Assembly (NCBI GenBank): GCA_046155505.1
Contig: JBJXFK010000255.1
Coordinates: forward strand, 1-18,689
DNA from: JBJXFK01 sp046155505
GTDB lineage: Bacteria > Planctomycetota > Phycisphaerae > UBA1845 > Fen-1342
Direction of reading: 5' to 3'
Length of the DNA: 18,689 nt
Shown piece after piece: positions 5,147-11,705 of this stretch. The position numbers and the translations under genes are program-made. The notes under the pieces are model-generated. The model saw only the letters and a program-made list of their open reading frames with translations, searched no databases and was not told where the DNA came from. Position 1 is the first letter of the stretch, and every line of letters begins with the position of its first letter.

Positions 5147-8049
5147 GCGCGGCCTCCGTTCGGCAATGAGTTCGAACCCTGCGCGGCAGCCGAATCCGAA
5201 GCCCGAGCATCTGACACATCCGAACCCCGAGCGCGAGCGAGCGGGGTAAGCCGCGAAACCGAATGCGTCGCCGAACTTGCAAGTGGCGTTTCTCTCGCAC
5301 ATAACCCCGTCGCTTGCGCTCCGGGTTCGGATGCGACGGATCGACCGCCACGCACGCCGTCGGGCAAGGAGGCCCGATCGCTACGTGCTGAGAAACTTCG
5401 CCCGCCCACCGCGATCGACACGACCGTGAGCGAACTGAGCGGCATCAGAATCGCTGCGATCAGCGGATTCAGAATGCCCGTCATCGCCAGCGCCGCCGCG
5501 AGAATGTTGTAGCAAAGCGACGCACACAGGTTCATGCGAATCACCCGCGTCGCGCGGCGACCGGCGGCGATCAATTCGACGATCGGCGATAGGCCGGGCT
5601 GATTGAGATACACGCTCGCCGCCGAGAGGCTGGCCTCGGCCCCGCCGTGAACCGCAATGCCGATCGTCGCGGCCCGCAACGCGGCCGCGTCATTGATGCC
5701 GTCGCCGACCATGATCACTGGGCCTGTGGCACCCGCTATCAGCGGGTGCGCTTGCGAATGCAATTCAATATCCCGCGGTGGCCGGTCGGCCGAAAAGCAC
5801 CGGCTGATAGCCGGTGCCACACCTTGCAGTTCGCGCACGCGGGCCAGCTTGTCTTCGGGCGAAGCGTCGCCGGTGGCTTGCTCAGCGGGTACGCCAAGCC
5901 GTTCGGCTACGGCGGCCACGACGCGCGAGTGGTCGCCGGACAATATCTCGATCCGCCAACCCATCTTGCGCAGCGCGTCGAGCGATTGCCGCGCGTCGGC
6001 GCGGATCGGATCACCCAGCACCGCCACCGCGCCGGCGACTCCCGCACTCGCGACGAAGATCGGCGTGCAGCCGTCGGCGAGGGCGCGGTCCGCGGCGATA
6101 CCCAAATCCGCCGGGACCGACGCGCCTCGCGATTCGAGAAATCGTCGCGACCCGATCACGATTTCTCTGCCGTCAACTTGCCCGACGATGCCGCCCCCGA
6201 CGATTTGTCGCACGTTGGTTACGGGTGGAAACGGTTGCGTTTCTCGGCTCGCCGAGACGATCGCCCGCGCGATCGGATGGCTGCTGCATGATTCGACCGC
6301 GACCGCCGCCGCTCGCAGCGACTCGTCGCCATGCCACGCGAGCAGCATCGCCTTGCCCTCCGTGAGTGTGCCGGTTTTGTCAAGCACGATCGTGCCAGTG
6401 CGGGCGAGCACTTCGATCGATTCGCCGCCCTTGATGAGAATGCCGCGCCGCGCGGCCCGACCGATCGCGACGGTCATACTCAGCGGCGTCGCCAACCCCA
6501 GCGCACACGGACAGGTGACGATGAGCAGCGCAGTCGCATGGTCGATCGCACGCGACACATCCCACAGCGCCCAGATGCCGAACGTGAACGTCGCCAGCGA
6601 AATCATCCCGACCGTGAAGTACCCGGCGATTCGATCGGCCATGCGCACGATCGGGGCTGATTCCTGCGCACTGCGCTGCACGAGCGCCATCAGCTTGCCG
6701 ACGCGCGAGGCCTCGCCCGTCGCCTCGGCACGCACGCGCAGCACGCCGCTGACGTTGAGCGTGCCGGCGCACACCGGCGCGCCGATCGTCACATCCTGCG
6801 GCTGTGATTCGCCGGTGAGCAGCGACTGATCGACCGCCGACGAGCCGGCCTCGATCACGCCGTCGACCGGGATTGTCTCTCCCGCACGCACTTCGCAGAG
6901 CATGCCGGGCGCAACCGCTTCGATCGGGGAATCGCGCACGCGGTCGGCCTCGATCACCCGGGCCACGCTCGGCGTCATGCAATACAGCAGCTCAACCGAG
7001 TCGGCCGCGCTGCGCTGCTGGCGACGCTGAATCCAGCGCCCGATGAGCAGCAGAAACACCAGCACACAGAGCGAATCGAAATAAATCTCGCCGCGACCGA
7101 GGATCGTGTTGACCACGCCGGCGACCGCGCCGGCGCTCAGGCCGATTGCGATCGGCAAATCGAGGTGTGCGGTTCGCGTGCGAATCGCCGCGATCGCGCC
7201 GCGGAAGAAAACGCCGCCCGGCCACGCCAGCGACAGCACGCCCAGCATCGTGCTGCAATAGCGGAACATGGTCTCGATCGAAGCTTCGATGCCGGTGAAC
7301 ATGCCGCCATAGAGCGCGAACGCCAGCAGCATGACGTTGCCCGCGAGCGCACCGGCGACCGCGATCTTGATCAGCAGCTTGCGATCTTCGCGGCGGCGCA
7401 GCTCGCGCGCGGTCGTGTCGCGGGCCGGATGAGCGGTGTAGCCCAGCGAGTCGAGTGCGGCGGCGGCCGTTGACAATGACCCGCGCGCCGGATTCCAAGC
7501 GATACGCACCAAGCTGCGACCGAGATCGAGCCGCGCTTCGACGACGTGCGAGGCGATCATCGGCAATTTTTCGACCAGCCAGACGCAGGCGTTGCAGTGG
7601 ATGCCCTCCAGGAGCAATTCGACCGATTTCAGACCGTTGTTCGTGTCGCGAACATAAAGCGTCGCGAATGTGGGGTCGTCGAGCTCGCTGTATGTGCGAC
7701 CGCTGACACTGGCGGGCCTGGCCGCGCGGTCGTCCGCACTGCGCAGACGGTAGTAGTTTTCAAGGCCGCAGCCGCGGATCACGTCGTATACCGTGCGGCA
7801 GCCTGTGCAGCAGAATTGCAGCGATGCCGATGGCTCGACCAAGCCGGCGGGCACGGGCAGGCCGCAATGCGAACAAGAAACGTCTGCGCCTGTGCTATGG
7901 GCTTCCAGCCCGTTCTGGTGGACTGCGGGCTTCCAGCCCGCAGTCGTGCCTATTCCTGCTCTCATGCCGACGAACTGCGCGCGATCATCCAAATCCCTCG
8001 CTTGCGCCTCGGGCTCGGTTTGGGCGGATTGAGTCGCATTCCAACGCAT
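5143..8049 (-). CDS. ccoI: CcoI/FixI-type copper-translocating P1B ATPase with repeat-derived insertions
   Basis: The 968-residue product should pump copper across the membrane for cbb3 oxidase assembly. In order: an N-terminal metal-binding segment (C59-x-x-C62, C80-C81-x-x-C84); an HMA domain with C152-N-A-C155; eight expected membrane helices; T-G-E-S (412-415); the transport motif C513-P-C515; the phosphorylation site D557-K-T-G-T; H591-P592; and the hinge G782-D-G-I-N-D787. All catalytic residues are present, so it should be functional. Residues 743-775 are an in-frame insertion encoded by a palindromic element. Residues about 5-20 and 35-52, and most of the tail from about 889 to 945, also derive from repeats, making the protein long for its family. 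The ATG at 8049 lies 2 nt after the upstream stop and has GAGGA 9 nt upstream. Confidence 0.95.
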   Translation of the reverse strand: MRWNATQSAQTEPEAQARDLDDRAQFVGMRAGIGTTAGWKPAVHQNGLEAHSTGADVSCSHCGLPVPAGLVEPSASLQFCCTGCRTVYDVIRGCGLENYYRLRSADDRAARPASVSGRTYSELDDPTFATLYVRDTNNGLKSVELLLEGIHCNACVWLVEKLPMIASHVVEARLDLGRSLVRIAWNPARGSLSTAAAALDSLGYTAHPARDTTARELRRREDRKLLIKIAVAGALAGNVMLLAFALYGGMFTGIEASIETMFRYCSTMLGVLSLAWPGGVFFRGAIAAIRTRTAHLDLPIAIGLSAGAVAGVVNTILGRGEIYFDSLCVLVFLLLIGRWIQRRQQRSAADSVELLYCMTPSVARVIEADRVRDSPIEAVAPGMLCEVRAGETIPVDGVIEAGSSAVDQSLLTGESQPQDVTIGAPVCAGTLNVSGVLRVRAEATGEASRVGKLMALVQRSAQESAPIVRMADRIAGYFTVGMISLATFTFGIWALWDVSRAIDHATALLIVTCPCALGLATPLSMTVAIGRAARRGILIKGGESIEVLARTGTIVLDKTGTLTEGKAMLLAWHGDESLRAAAVAVESCSSHPIARAIVSASRETQPFPPVTNVRQIVGGGIVGQVDGREIVIGSRRFLESRGASVPADLGIAADRALADGCTPIFVASAGVAGAVAVLGDPIRADARQSLDALRKMGWRIEILSGDHSRVVAAVAERLGVPAEQATGDASPEDKLARVRELQGVAPAISRCFSADRPPRDIELHSQAHPLIAGATGPVIMVGDGINDAAALRAATIGIAVHGGAEASLSAASVYLNQPGLSPIVELIAAGRRATRVIRMNLCASLCYNILAAALAMTGILNPLIAAILMPLSSLTVVSIAVGGRSFSARSDRASLPDGVRGGRSVASEPGAQATGLCARETPLASSATHSVSRLTPLARARGSDVSDARASDSAAAQGSNSLPNGGRA
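5217..5333. repeat. Inverted pair of 33-36-bp palindromic repeats in the ccoI tail
   Basis: CATCCGAACCC (5217-5227) and GGGTTCGGATG (5323-5333) are perfect inverted ends of a 117-bp block. The left copy (5217-5252) and right copy (5301-5333) belong to the same family (core CGCTTGCGCTC, end TTCGGATG). The block is 39 codons long and is read in frame as ccoI residues about 906-944. The left copy is about 32/36 identical to a copy in ccoH. Confidence 0.75.
5356..5384. repeat. Repeat copy in the ccoI tail matching the end of the gamma-CA gene
   Basis: This stretch matches 1793-1824 with only a few mismatches over its 27-bp core. It is translated in ccoI as part of S-A-R-S-D-R-A-S-L-P-D-G, directly after the last conserved membrane segment, so it marks where the family-conserved part of CcoI ends. 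Confidence 0.6.
5725..5821. mobile_element. 97-bp double-hairpin (REPIN/MITE-like) element inserted in frame in ccoI
   Basis: The ends TGTGGCACC (5725-5733) and GGTGCCACA (5813-5821) are perfect inverted repeats. Each arm folds into a 9-bp hairpin with a 3-nt loop (5729-5749 and 5797-5817). The 25-nt arms are 23/25 identical as inverted copies, and the two differences are a C-G to G-C swap within the stem, so base pairing is kept. CC at 5723-5724 and 5822-5823 looks like a 2-bp target duplication. Element plus one CC is 99 bp; removing it restores the continuous sequence R-E-L-Q-G-P-V-I-M-V-G-D-G, as expected of a P-type ATPase. Confidence 0.85.
7899..7944. repeat. GGCTTCCAGCC palindromic repeat pair in the ccoI N-terminus
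   Basis: GGGCTTCCAGCCC (7899-7911) and a longer hairpin with a 10-bp stem and TCC loop (7922-7944, ACTGCGGGCT/AGCCCGCAGT) occur 10 bp apart. They are read in ccoI as A-G-W-K-P-A-V-H-Q-N-G-L-E-A-H-S, between the start codon and the first metal-binding cysteines. I recall A-G-W-K-P-A-V peptides as a recurrent product of such repeats in several bacterial phyla. Confidence 0.7.
7997..8021. repeat. CTCGCTTGCGC-type repeat at the ccoI start
   Basis: This degenerate copy of the same family as 9109-9180 (CTCGCTTGCGC core, then CTCGG) is read in ccoI as part of S-A-Q-T-E-P-E-A-Q-A-R-D, residues about 8-19. The T/S-E-P-x-A-Q-A peptide resembles the translated repeats in ccoH and the ccoI tail. Confidence 0.5.
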
Positions 8050-8051
8050 GA

Positions 8052-8831
8052 TTACTCGTCCTCGCAGCATTTCATTTCATGCTGGTTGATCGACGCCGCT
8101 TGCTTCGCCGCACTCTCCGCGTCCGTCGGGACCGCCATGCCGCTCGGCATGAGCGACTTGTCGATCAACGCCGCTCGATTGGAAACCGTCGCCAACCCGA
8201 CGACCACGATCGCCAGTGAGGCGACCAGTTGAACATGCCGCCCGAACGAGCCGAGCAGTCGCTGCGCGCCGGCACCGACAATGATCAGCACCGGCAGCGT
8301 GCCGACCCAGAACGCGGCCATCGTCGCCGCTCCGCTCGCGGCACTGCCCGTTCCCGCGGCGGTGATCGCAAATGCGTAGAGCCAACCGCATGGGAGGAGC
8401 GTCGTCAGCAAACCGATGAGCGCCGCGCGTTGAATCGGGGCGAGGCTCATCGCCGTGCGATGCCCCGCCGCAACGATCTGTTGCACGAACGCTGGCGCGG
8501 GCAATTGGCTTAGCCGCACGCCAAAGTATTGCAAACACGCGAACACGCCGATCGCGACCATCATCGCGCCCGCGAGCGTTGCGGCGAAGCGCTGCATACC
8601 GATCGCCGCGCCGCCCAGCTCGATCACCTGGCCGACGCCGCCGCACGCCGCGCCCAGCAGCGAGTACGTCGTCAGTCGGCCGAGGTGATAGGCGGCGTGC
8701 GTCGCATAGACGCCGCGCGGACTGGCCAGTCGTCCGCTGACCGCGAAGGCAACGAATGGGCCGCACATGCCGCCGCAATGCAGATTGCCGACGAGGCTGG
8801 CGATCAGGACTGTGACCAGCAGTGCGGTCAT
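8052..8831 (-). CDS. TauE/SafE-family membrane protein of the cbb3 assembly cluster
   Basis: The 259-residue product has about six hydrophobic segments and, near the start, G-N-L-H18-C19-G-G-M22-C23-G-P. This motif is typical of the sulfite-exporter-like (TauE/SafE) branch found in cbb3 clusters between ccoH and ccoI. A second conserved-type motif L-L-P-C148-G-W-L-Y starts the second half. The H-C-x-x-M-C set and the C-terminal H-E-M-K-C-C-E-D-E suggest soft-metal (copper) binding, which fits a role in copper supply, but this is inference. The ATG at 8831 overlaps the ccoH stop (ATGA, 8828-8831), implying translational coupling. The extended frame upstream of 8831 is just ccoH in another frame. 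Confidence 0.88.
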   Translation of the reverse strand: MTALLVTVLIASLVGNLHCGGMCGPFVAFAVSGRLASPRGVYATHAAYHLGRLTTYSLLGAACGGVGQVIELGGAAIGMQRFAATLAGAMMVAIGVFACLQYFGVRLSQLPAPAFVQQIVAAGHRTAMSLAPIQRAALIGLLTTLLPCGWLYAFAITAAGTGSAASGAATMAAFWVGTLPVLIIVGAGAQRLLGSFGRHVQLVASLAIVVVGLATVSNRAALIDKSLMPSGMAVPTDAESAAKQAASINQHEMKCCEDE

Positions 8832-9478
8832 GGGATCAGGTTCCCCGTCTGCGACAGTTCGACAATCTGGGTGAAGCGGGCGGTGTCGGCGTCGCGCGTG
8901 GCGACGAGGCGCAGTTCCCACAAACCGGGGCGGCCAAGTGTCAGGTTCGCTTCGTAGATGCCCGGCTCAAGTTGTCGGGCCGTGAACACGGCACGGTTGT
9001 TGGCACGGGCGTGGTGGAAGTATTCGCCGGTGATGCTGGCGGCGGAGAGGGGTGCGCCTTGCTTGTCAGTCAGGCGCATCCGTAGTGGAGTGGTTCCTGC
9101 ACCGCCGTGGCTTACCCCGCTCGCTTGCGCTTGGAGTACGGATGGTGCGGGCGCGCTCGTTTGCGCTCGGGGTTCGGATGCGCCGTTCGAGCTCGCTGTT
9201 ACGCTTTCGAGCTTGAGCACCCAGCCGATCGCGGCTTGGCGTGCCTTCGCGGCCTGCGAATCGTCCCAATGCAGCGCCTTTTGATAGTAATTCGGCTCGA
9301 CGGACATCGACGGATCGCGCGTCGCGAGCGTGATCGCGATCGCGCACATCGCCACCTGCATGGCGAGCAGGCCGATCACCATGCCTGGCCAGACGATCGC
9401 CGCGAATCGCTTGTTTGCGTCGCTCGGCTGGGACGGCGGCACGACGGGCGTTCCGGTGCTGTTCACAAATGCAGCCAT
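8828..9478 (-). CDS. ccoH: CcoH/FixH family cbb3 assembly protein with repeat-derived insertion
   Basis: The product has 216 residues. A single membrane helix (about 25-50: F-A-A-I-V-W-P-G-M-V-I-G-L-L-A-M) is followed by the FixH signature E-P-N-Y-Y-Q-K-A-L-H-W-D-D (61-73) and a C-terminal beta-rich extracytoplasmic domain. FixH/CcoH proteins are needed for cbb3 assembly and stability and act with CcoI. Residues about 100-124 (S-E-P-R-A-Q-T..S-V-L-Q-A-Q-A-S-G) are encoded by two tandem 36-bp repeat units inserted between the first strands of the domain, which lengthens the protein. Its ATG comes 1 nt after the ccoG stop (TGA-C-ATG); GGAG lies roughly 11 nt upstream, within ccoG. Confidence 0.9.
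   Translation of the reverse strand: MAAFVNSTGTPVVPPSQPSDANKRFAAIVWPGMVIGLLAMQVAMCAIAITLATRDPSMSVEPNYYQKALHWDDSQAAKARQAAIGWVLKLESVTASSNGASEPRAQTSAPAPSVLQAQASGVSHGGAGTTPLRMRLTDKQGAPLSAASITGEYFHHARANNRAVFTARQLEPGIYEANLTLGRPGLWELRLVATRDADTARFTQIVELSQTGNLIP
9109..9180. repeat. Two tandem 36-bp repeats inside ccoH
   Basis: Units 9109-9144 and 9145-9180 are each 36 bp (12 codons) and both end in CGGATG. The first is about 32/36 identical to the reverse complement of 5217-5252 in ccoI. The second shares the last 18 bp with that copy exactly (GCGCTCGG..TTCGGATG). They are read in frame, and neither adds a stop codon. Confidence 0.8.
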
Positions 9479-9479
9479 G

Positions 9480-10934
9480 TCACTCTTTCTCCTGCGCGGC
9501 GGTCGTAGGTTGAAATGCGGGCGATTGCGTGCCCCAGCCTCCGAGCAACTCGTAACCCAGCTTGCGCTCGAAGCCCCGACCATCGCTGACGGTCACGTCG
9601 ACGTGCGCTTTGCCGTTGACGAAGGCGTCGCTTGCGACAGCGATCAGGATCGGTTCGGTGCGATACTTCCACGGCTCGACCTTCAGCGGGTTTTCTTCGG
9701 CGATGATGCGCGGCGAGCCACTGCCGCTGACCGAGAGGGTGTAACTCGCGGTTTCGGCGGTGCGGTTGATCACCTTGATTTGCAGCGGATTGGAAATCTC
9801 GCCGCTCGGCAATTTGGTAAATGGCAATCCCTTGCCGCGCAGCAACGTCACATCGGCCGTCCCTTTGGTGAGCAGCAGCGTCGAGAGCGCCGCGAGAGCG
9901 GCGAGAATCGCGATCGAGTAGAGCACCACGCGCGGCCGCACGATGCGGCGCGGCTCGCCAGAAAGCAGGCGCTGCGACGAATAGCGAATGAGGCCGCGCG
10001 GCTTGCCGATCTTCTCCATCACCGTGTCGCAGGCGTCGATGCATTGCGCACAGGCGACGCACTCCATCTGCAAGCCCTTGCGAATGTCGATGCCGGTCGG
10101 GCAGGTGACGACGCACAGGCCGCAATCGATGCAGTCGCCGCGCGCTGCCATGACGGGCAGACTCACGTCGTTTGTTCGGAGTCGCCCGCGCGGTTCGCCG
10201 CGTTTTTGGTCATAGCTGACGATCAGCGAGTCGCGATCCAGCAGCACGCTCTGGACGCGGCCGTAGGGGCACGCGACCAGGCAGGTCTGCTCGCGGAAAT
10301 ATGTGAAGTTGAACATCGTCAGTCCGGTGGTGACAAGCACGATGATGAACGACTGCGGATGATCGAGCGGGCTGCGCTGCATCCACTTGAACAGCTCTTC
10401 GAGGCTCACGAAATAGGCCAGGAAGATGTGCGCCAGCACCAGCGAGATCACGAAGTAGATCGCGTACAGCGCGATCGTGCGCATTGCGCTGCGCTCGCGG
10501 CTCGGGCGTCCGCCCTTGCCCAGCGTGCCGTCGATCCAGCGCTCGATCGGGCGATAGACCAGCTCCATATAGACCGTCTGCGGACAGGCATAGCCGCACC
10601 AGACGCGGCCGAGCAGCGCGGTGATCAGAAAGATGCCGACGAAGAGCGAGAGCATGAGCAGCGCGAGGAGAGCCGTGTCGGTGGGCAGGAACGTGTGTCC
10701 GAAGAAGGTGAACTGACGATTCGCGATGTCGAGCAGCATTAGCGGCTTGCCGTTCATGCGCAACGTCGGCATGGCGGCGAAAAGCGCGATCAGGCCGTAG
10801 CCGATCCACTGCCGGCGGGTGAGAAATCGCCCGGCGGAGATTTTCGGCTTCAACCATTTTCGCGTGCCGTCGCGATTCAGCGTGGAGAGGACTTCCTCTT
10901 CGGGCTGAAGCAGACTGGCAATGGGGTCGGACAT
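9480..10934 (-). CDS. ccoG: CcoG/RdxA/FixG-type iron-sulfur membrane protein
   Basis: The 484-residue product has several membrane helices, the C113-G-Y-A-C117-P-Q-T-V-Y motif, a second C218-L-V-A-C222-P, and a cytoplasmic double 4Fe-4S ferredoxin domain: C268, C271, C274, C278 and C292, C295, C298, C302. A last helix (about 336-355) leads to a C-terminal Ig-like domain typical of CcoG. Characterised CcoG proteins act as cupric reductases that supply Cu(I) to CcoI/CcoN. I chose the ATG at 10934, where AAAGG lies 9 nt upstream. It is the first accessory gene after the structural genes and is separated from ccoP by 141 nt of hairpins. No repeat insertion was seen inside it. Confidence 0.95.
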   Translation of the reverse strand: MSDPIASLLQPEEEVLSTLNRDGTRKWLKPKISAGRFLTRRQWIGYGLIALFAAMPTLRMNGKPLMLLDIANRQFTFFGHTFLPTDTALLALLMLSLFVGIFLITALLGRVWCGYACPQTVYMELVYRPIERWIDGTLGKGGRPSRERSAMRTIALYAIYFVISLVLAHIFLAYFVSLEELFKWMQRSPLDHPQSFIIVLVTTGLTMFNFTYFREQTCLVACPYGRVQSVLLDRDSLIVSYDQKRGEPRGRLRTNDVSLPVMAARGDCIDCGLCVVTCPTGIDIRKGLQMECVACAQCIDACDTVMEKIGKPRGLIRYSSQRLLSGEPRRIVRPRVVLYSIAILAALAALSTLLLTKGTADVTLLRGKGLPFTKLPSGEISNPLQIKVINRTAETASYTLSVSGSGSPRIIAEENPLKVEPWKYRTEPILIAVASDAFVNGKAHVDVTVSDGRGFERKLGYELLGGWGTQSPAFQPTTAAQEKE

Positions 10935-10974
10935 CTGAATACGCCTTTGTGGAGGGCTGCCCTTCCCGTGGAGC

Positions 10975-11121
10975 ACCGCGGCCCTCCGCGGTTCTTCTGG
11001 AGCAGCCGCCCTCGGCTGCGATTCTCGGAGCGAAAGGCCCGCCGCAGCGCGCGGCCCGATGGACCAACTGACTCCTTACGGCTTCTTCTCCGCGGGCGAA
11101 GAAGCAGCCGAGGGCGGCTGC
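10975..11121. repeat. Hairpin cluster at the ccoP/ccoG junction, including an inverted pair
   Basis: There are three hairpins: ACCGCGG-CCCT-CCGCGGT (10975-10992), GCAGCCG-CCCT-CGGCTGC (11002-11019) and GCAGCCG-AGGG-CGGCTGC (11104-11121). The second and third are exact reverse complements of each other. The third lies within ccoP and encodes its last residues (P-P-S-A-A-S-S). The shared CCCT loop suggests one family. They could attenuate or process the mRNA between structural and accessory genes, or simply be repeats. Confidence 0.65.
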
Positions 11122-11705
11122 CCACCATTTACAAGCTTCGGCCACGGCGGAATGTTGTCGCCCTCGGGCCCGCGCGGGCCGGGCAGGTTTTTGCCGCGCA
11201 GCGATGCGATGTATGCCGCCGTCAGCACGATCTCGTTCGGGTGAAGCTGCGTCTTCCAGGCCGGCATCGCGCCGTTGTTCGCGCCGACGGTAATCACGCT
11301 CGCGATGTCATCAATTTTCTTGACGTTCTTGAAGTTCTCGTCAGTCAGGTTCGGACCGACCAGCCCTTCCGCGTTCGCACCGTGGCAGCTGACGCAGCGG
11401 CTCGCATAGGTCACCTTGCCGACCGCGAGCCATTTCTCATCGTTCATGTATTTCACGATGGTCTGCTCGTCGGCTTTGAGGTCGCCGATCTCGCCGAATT
11501 GCAGTTGCAGATTGCGCGCGAGGTCGGACTGAAACGCGCCGTCGTTGGTCCAGGCGATCGGGCTGAACGTGAAGAAGACGAAGTAGAAGACGCTGAAAAC
11601 GAACGTCCCGTGGAACAGATACCACCACCAGCCCGGCGTCGGGTTGTCGTACTCCTGAATGCCGTCGTAATTGTGATCGAGCAATTGGTCGAGCTTGCCG
11701 TTCAT
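11076..11705 (-). CDS. ccoP: CcoP, monoheme cytochrome c subunit of cbb3 oxidase
   Basis: The 209-residue product begins with the CcoP N-terminal domain: L-D-H-N-Y-D-G-I-Q-E-Y-D-N-P-T-P-G-W-W-W (8-28) and one membrane helix (about 29-50). A cytochrome c domain follows with a single heme motif C104-V-S-C107-H108 and a likely Met ligand M147 (G-A-M-P-A-W). Proteobacterial CcoP has two hemes and is about 300 residues long; this is the short monoheme form. The last residues (G-G-Q-P-P-S-A-A-S-S-P-A-E-K-K-P) are partly encoded by a palindromic repeat. The ATG overlaps the ccoQ stop (ATGA, 11702-11705), with GGAG 6 nt upstream. Confidence 0.93.
   Translation of the reverse strand: MNGKLDQLLDHNYDGIQEYDNPTPGWWWYLFHGTFVFSVFYFVFFTFSPIAWTNDGAFQSDLARNLQLQFGEIGDLKADEQTIVKYMNDEKWLAVGKVTYASRCVSCHGANAEGLVGPNLTDENFKNVKKIDDIASVITVGANNGAMPAWKTQLHPNEIVLTAAYIASLRGKNLPGPRGPEGDNIPPWPKLVNGGQPPSAASSPAEKKP

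Noticed and set aside
5657..6829. 390-residue open frame on the + strand
   Set aside because: It is antisense to the catalytic part of ccoI; Ser/Ala/Arg-rich shadow.
5143..8049. ccoI as a disrupted pseudogene because of its repeat insertions
   Set aside because: The frame is fully open, all catalytic motifs are intact and coupling to ccoS is kept, so it is most likely functional.
9109..9180. CRISPR-like array
   Set aside because: The two 36-bp units are directly abutting with no spacers and lie inside a coding frame.
9330..10742. 470-residue open frame on the + strand
   Set aside because: It is antisense to ccoG and ccoH, with no recognisable domain.
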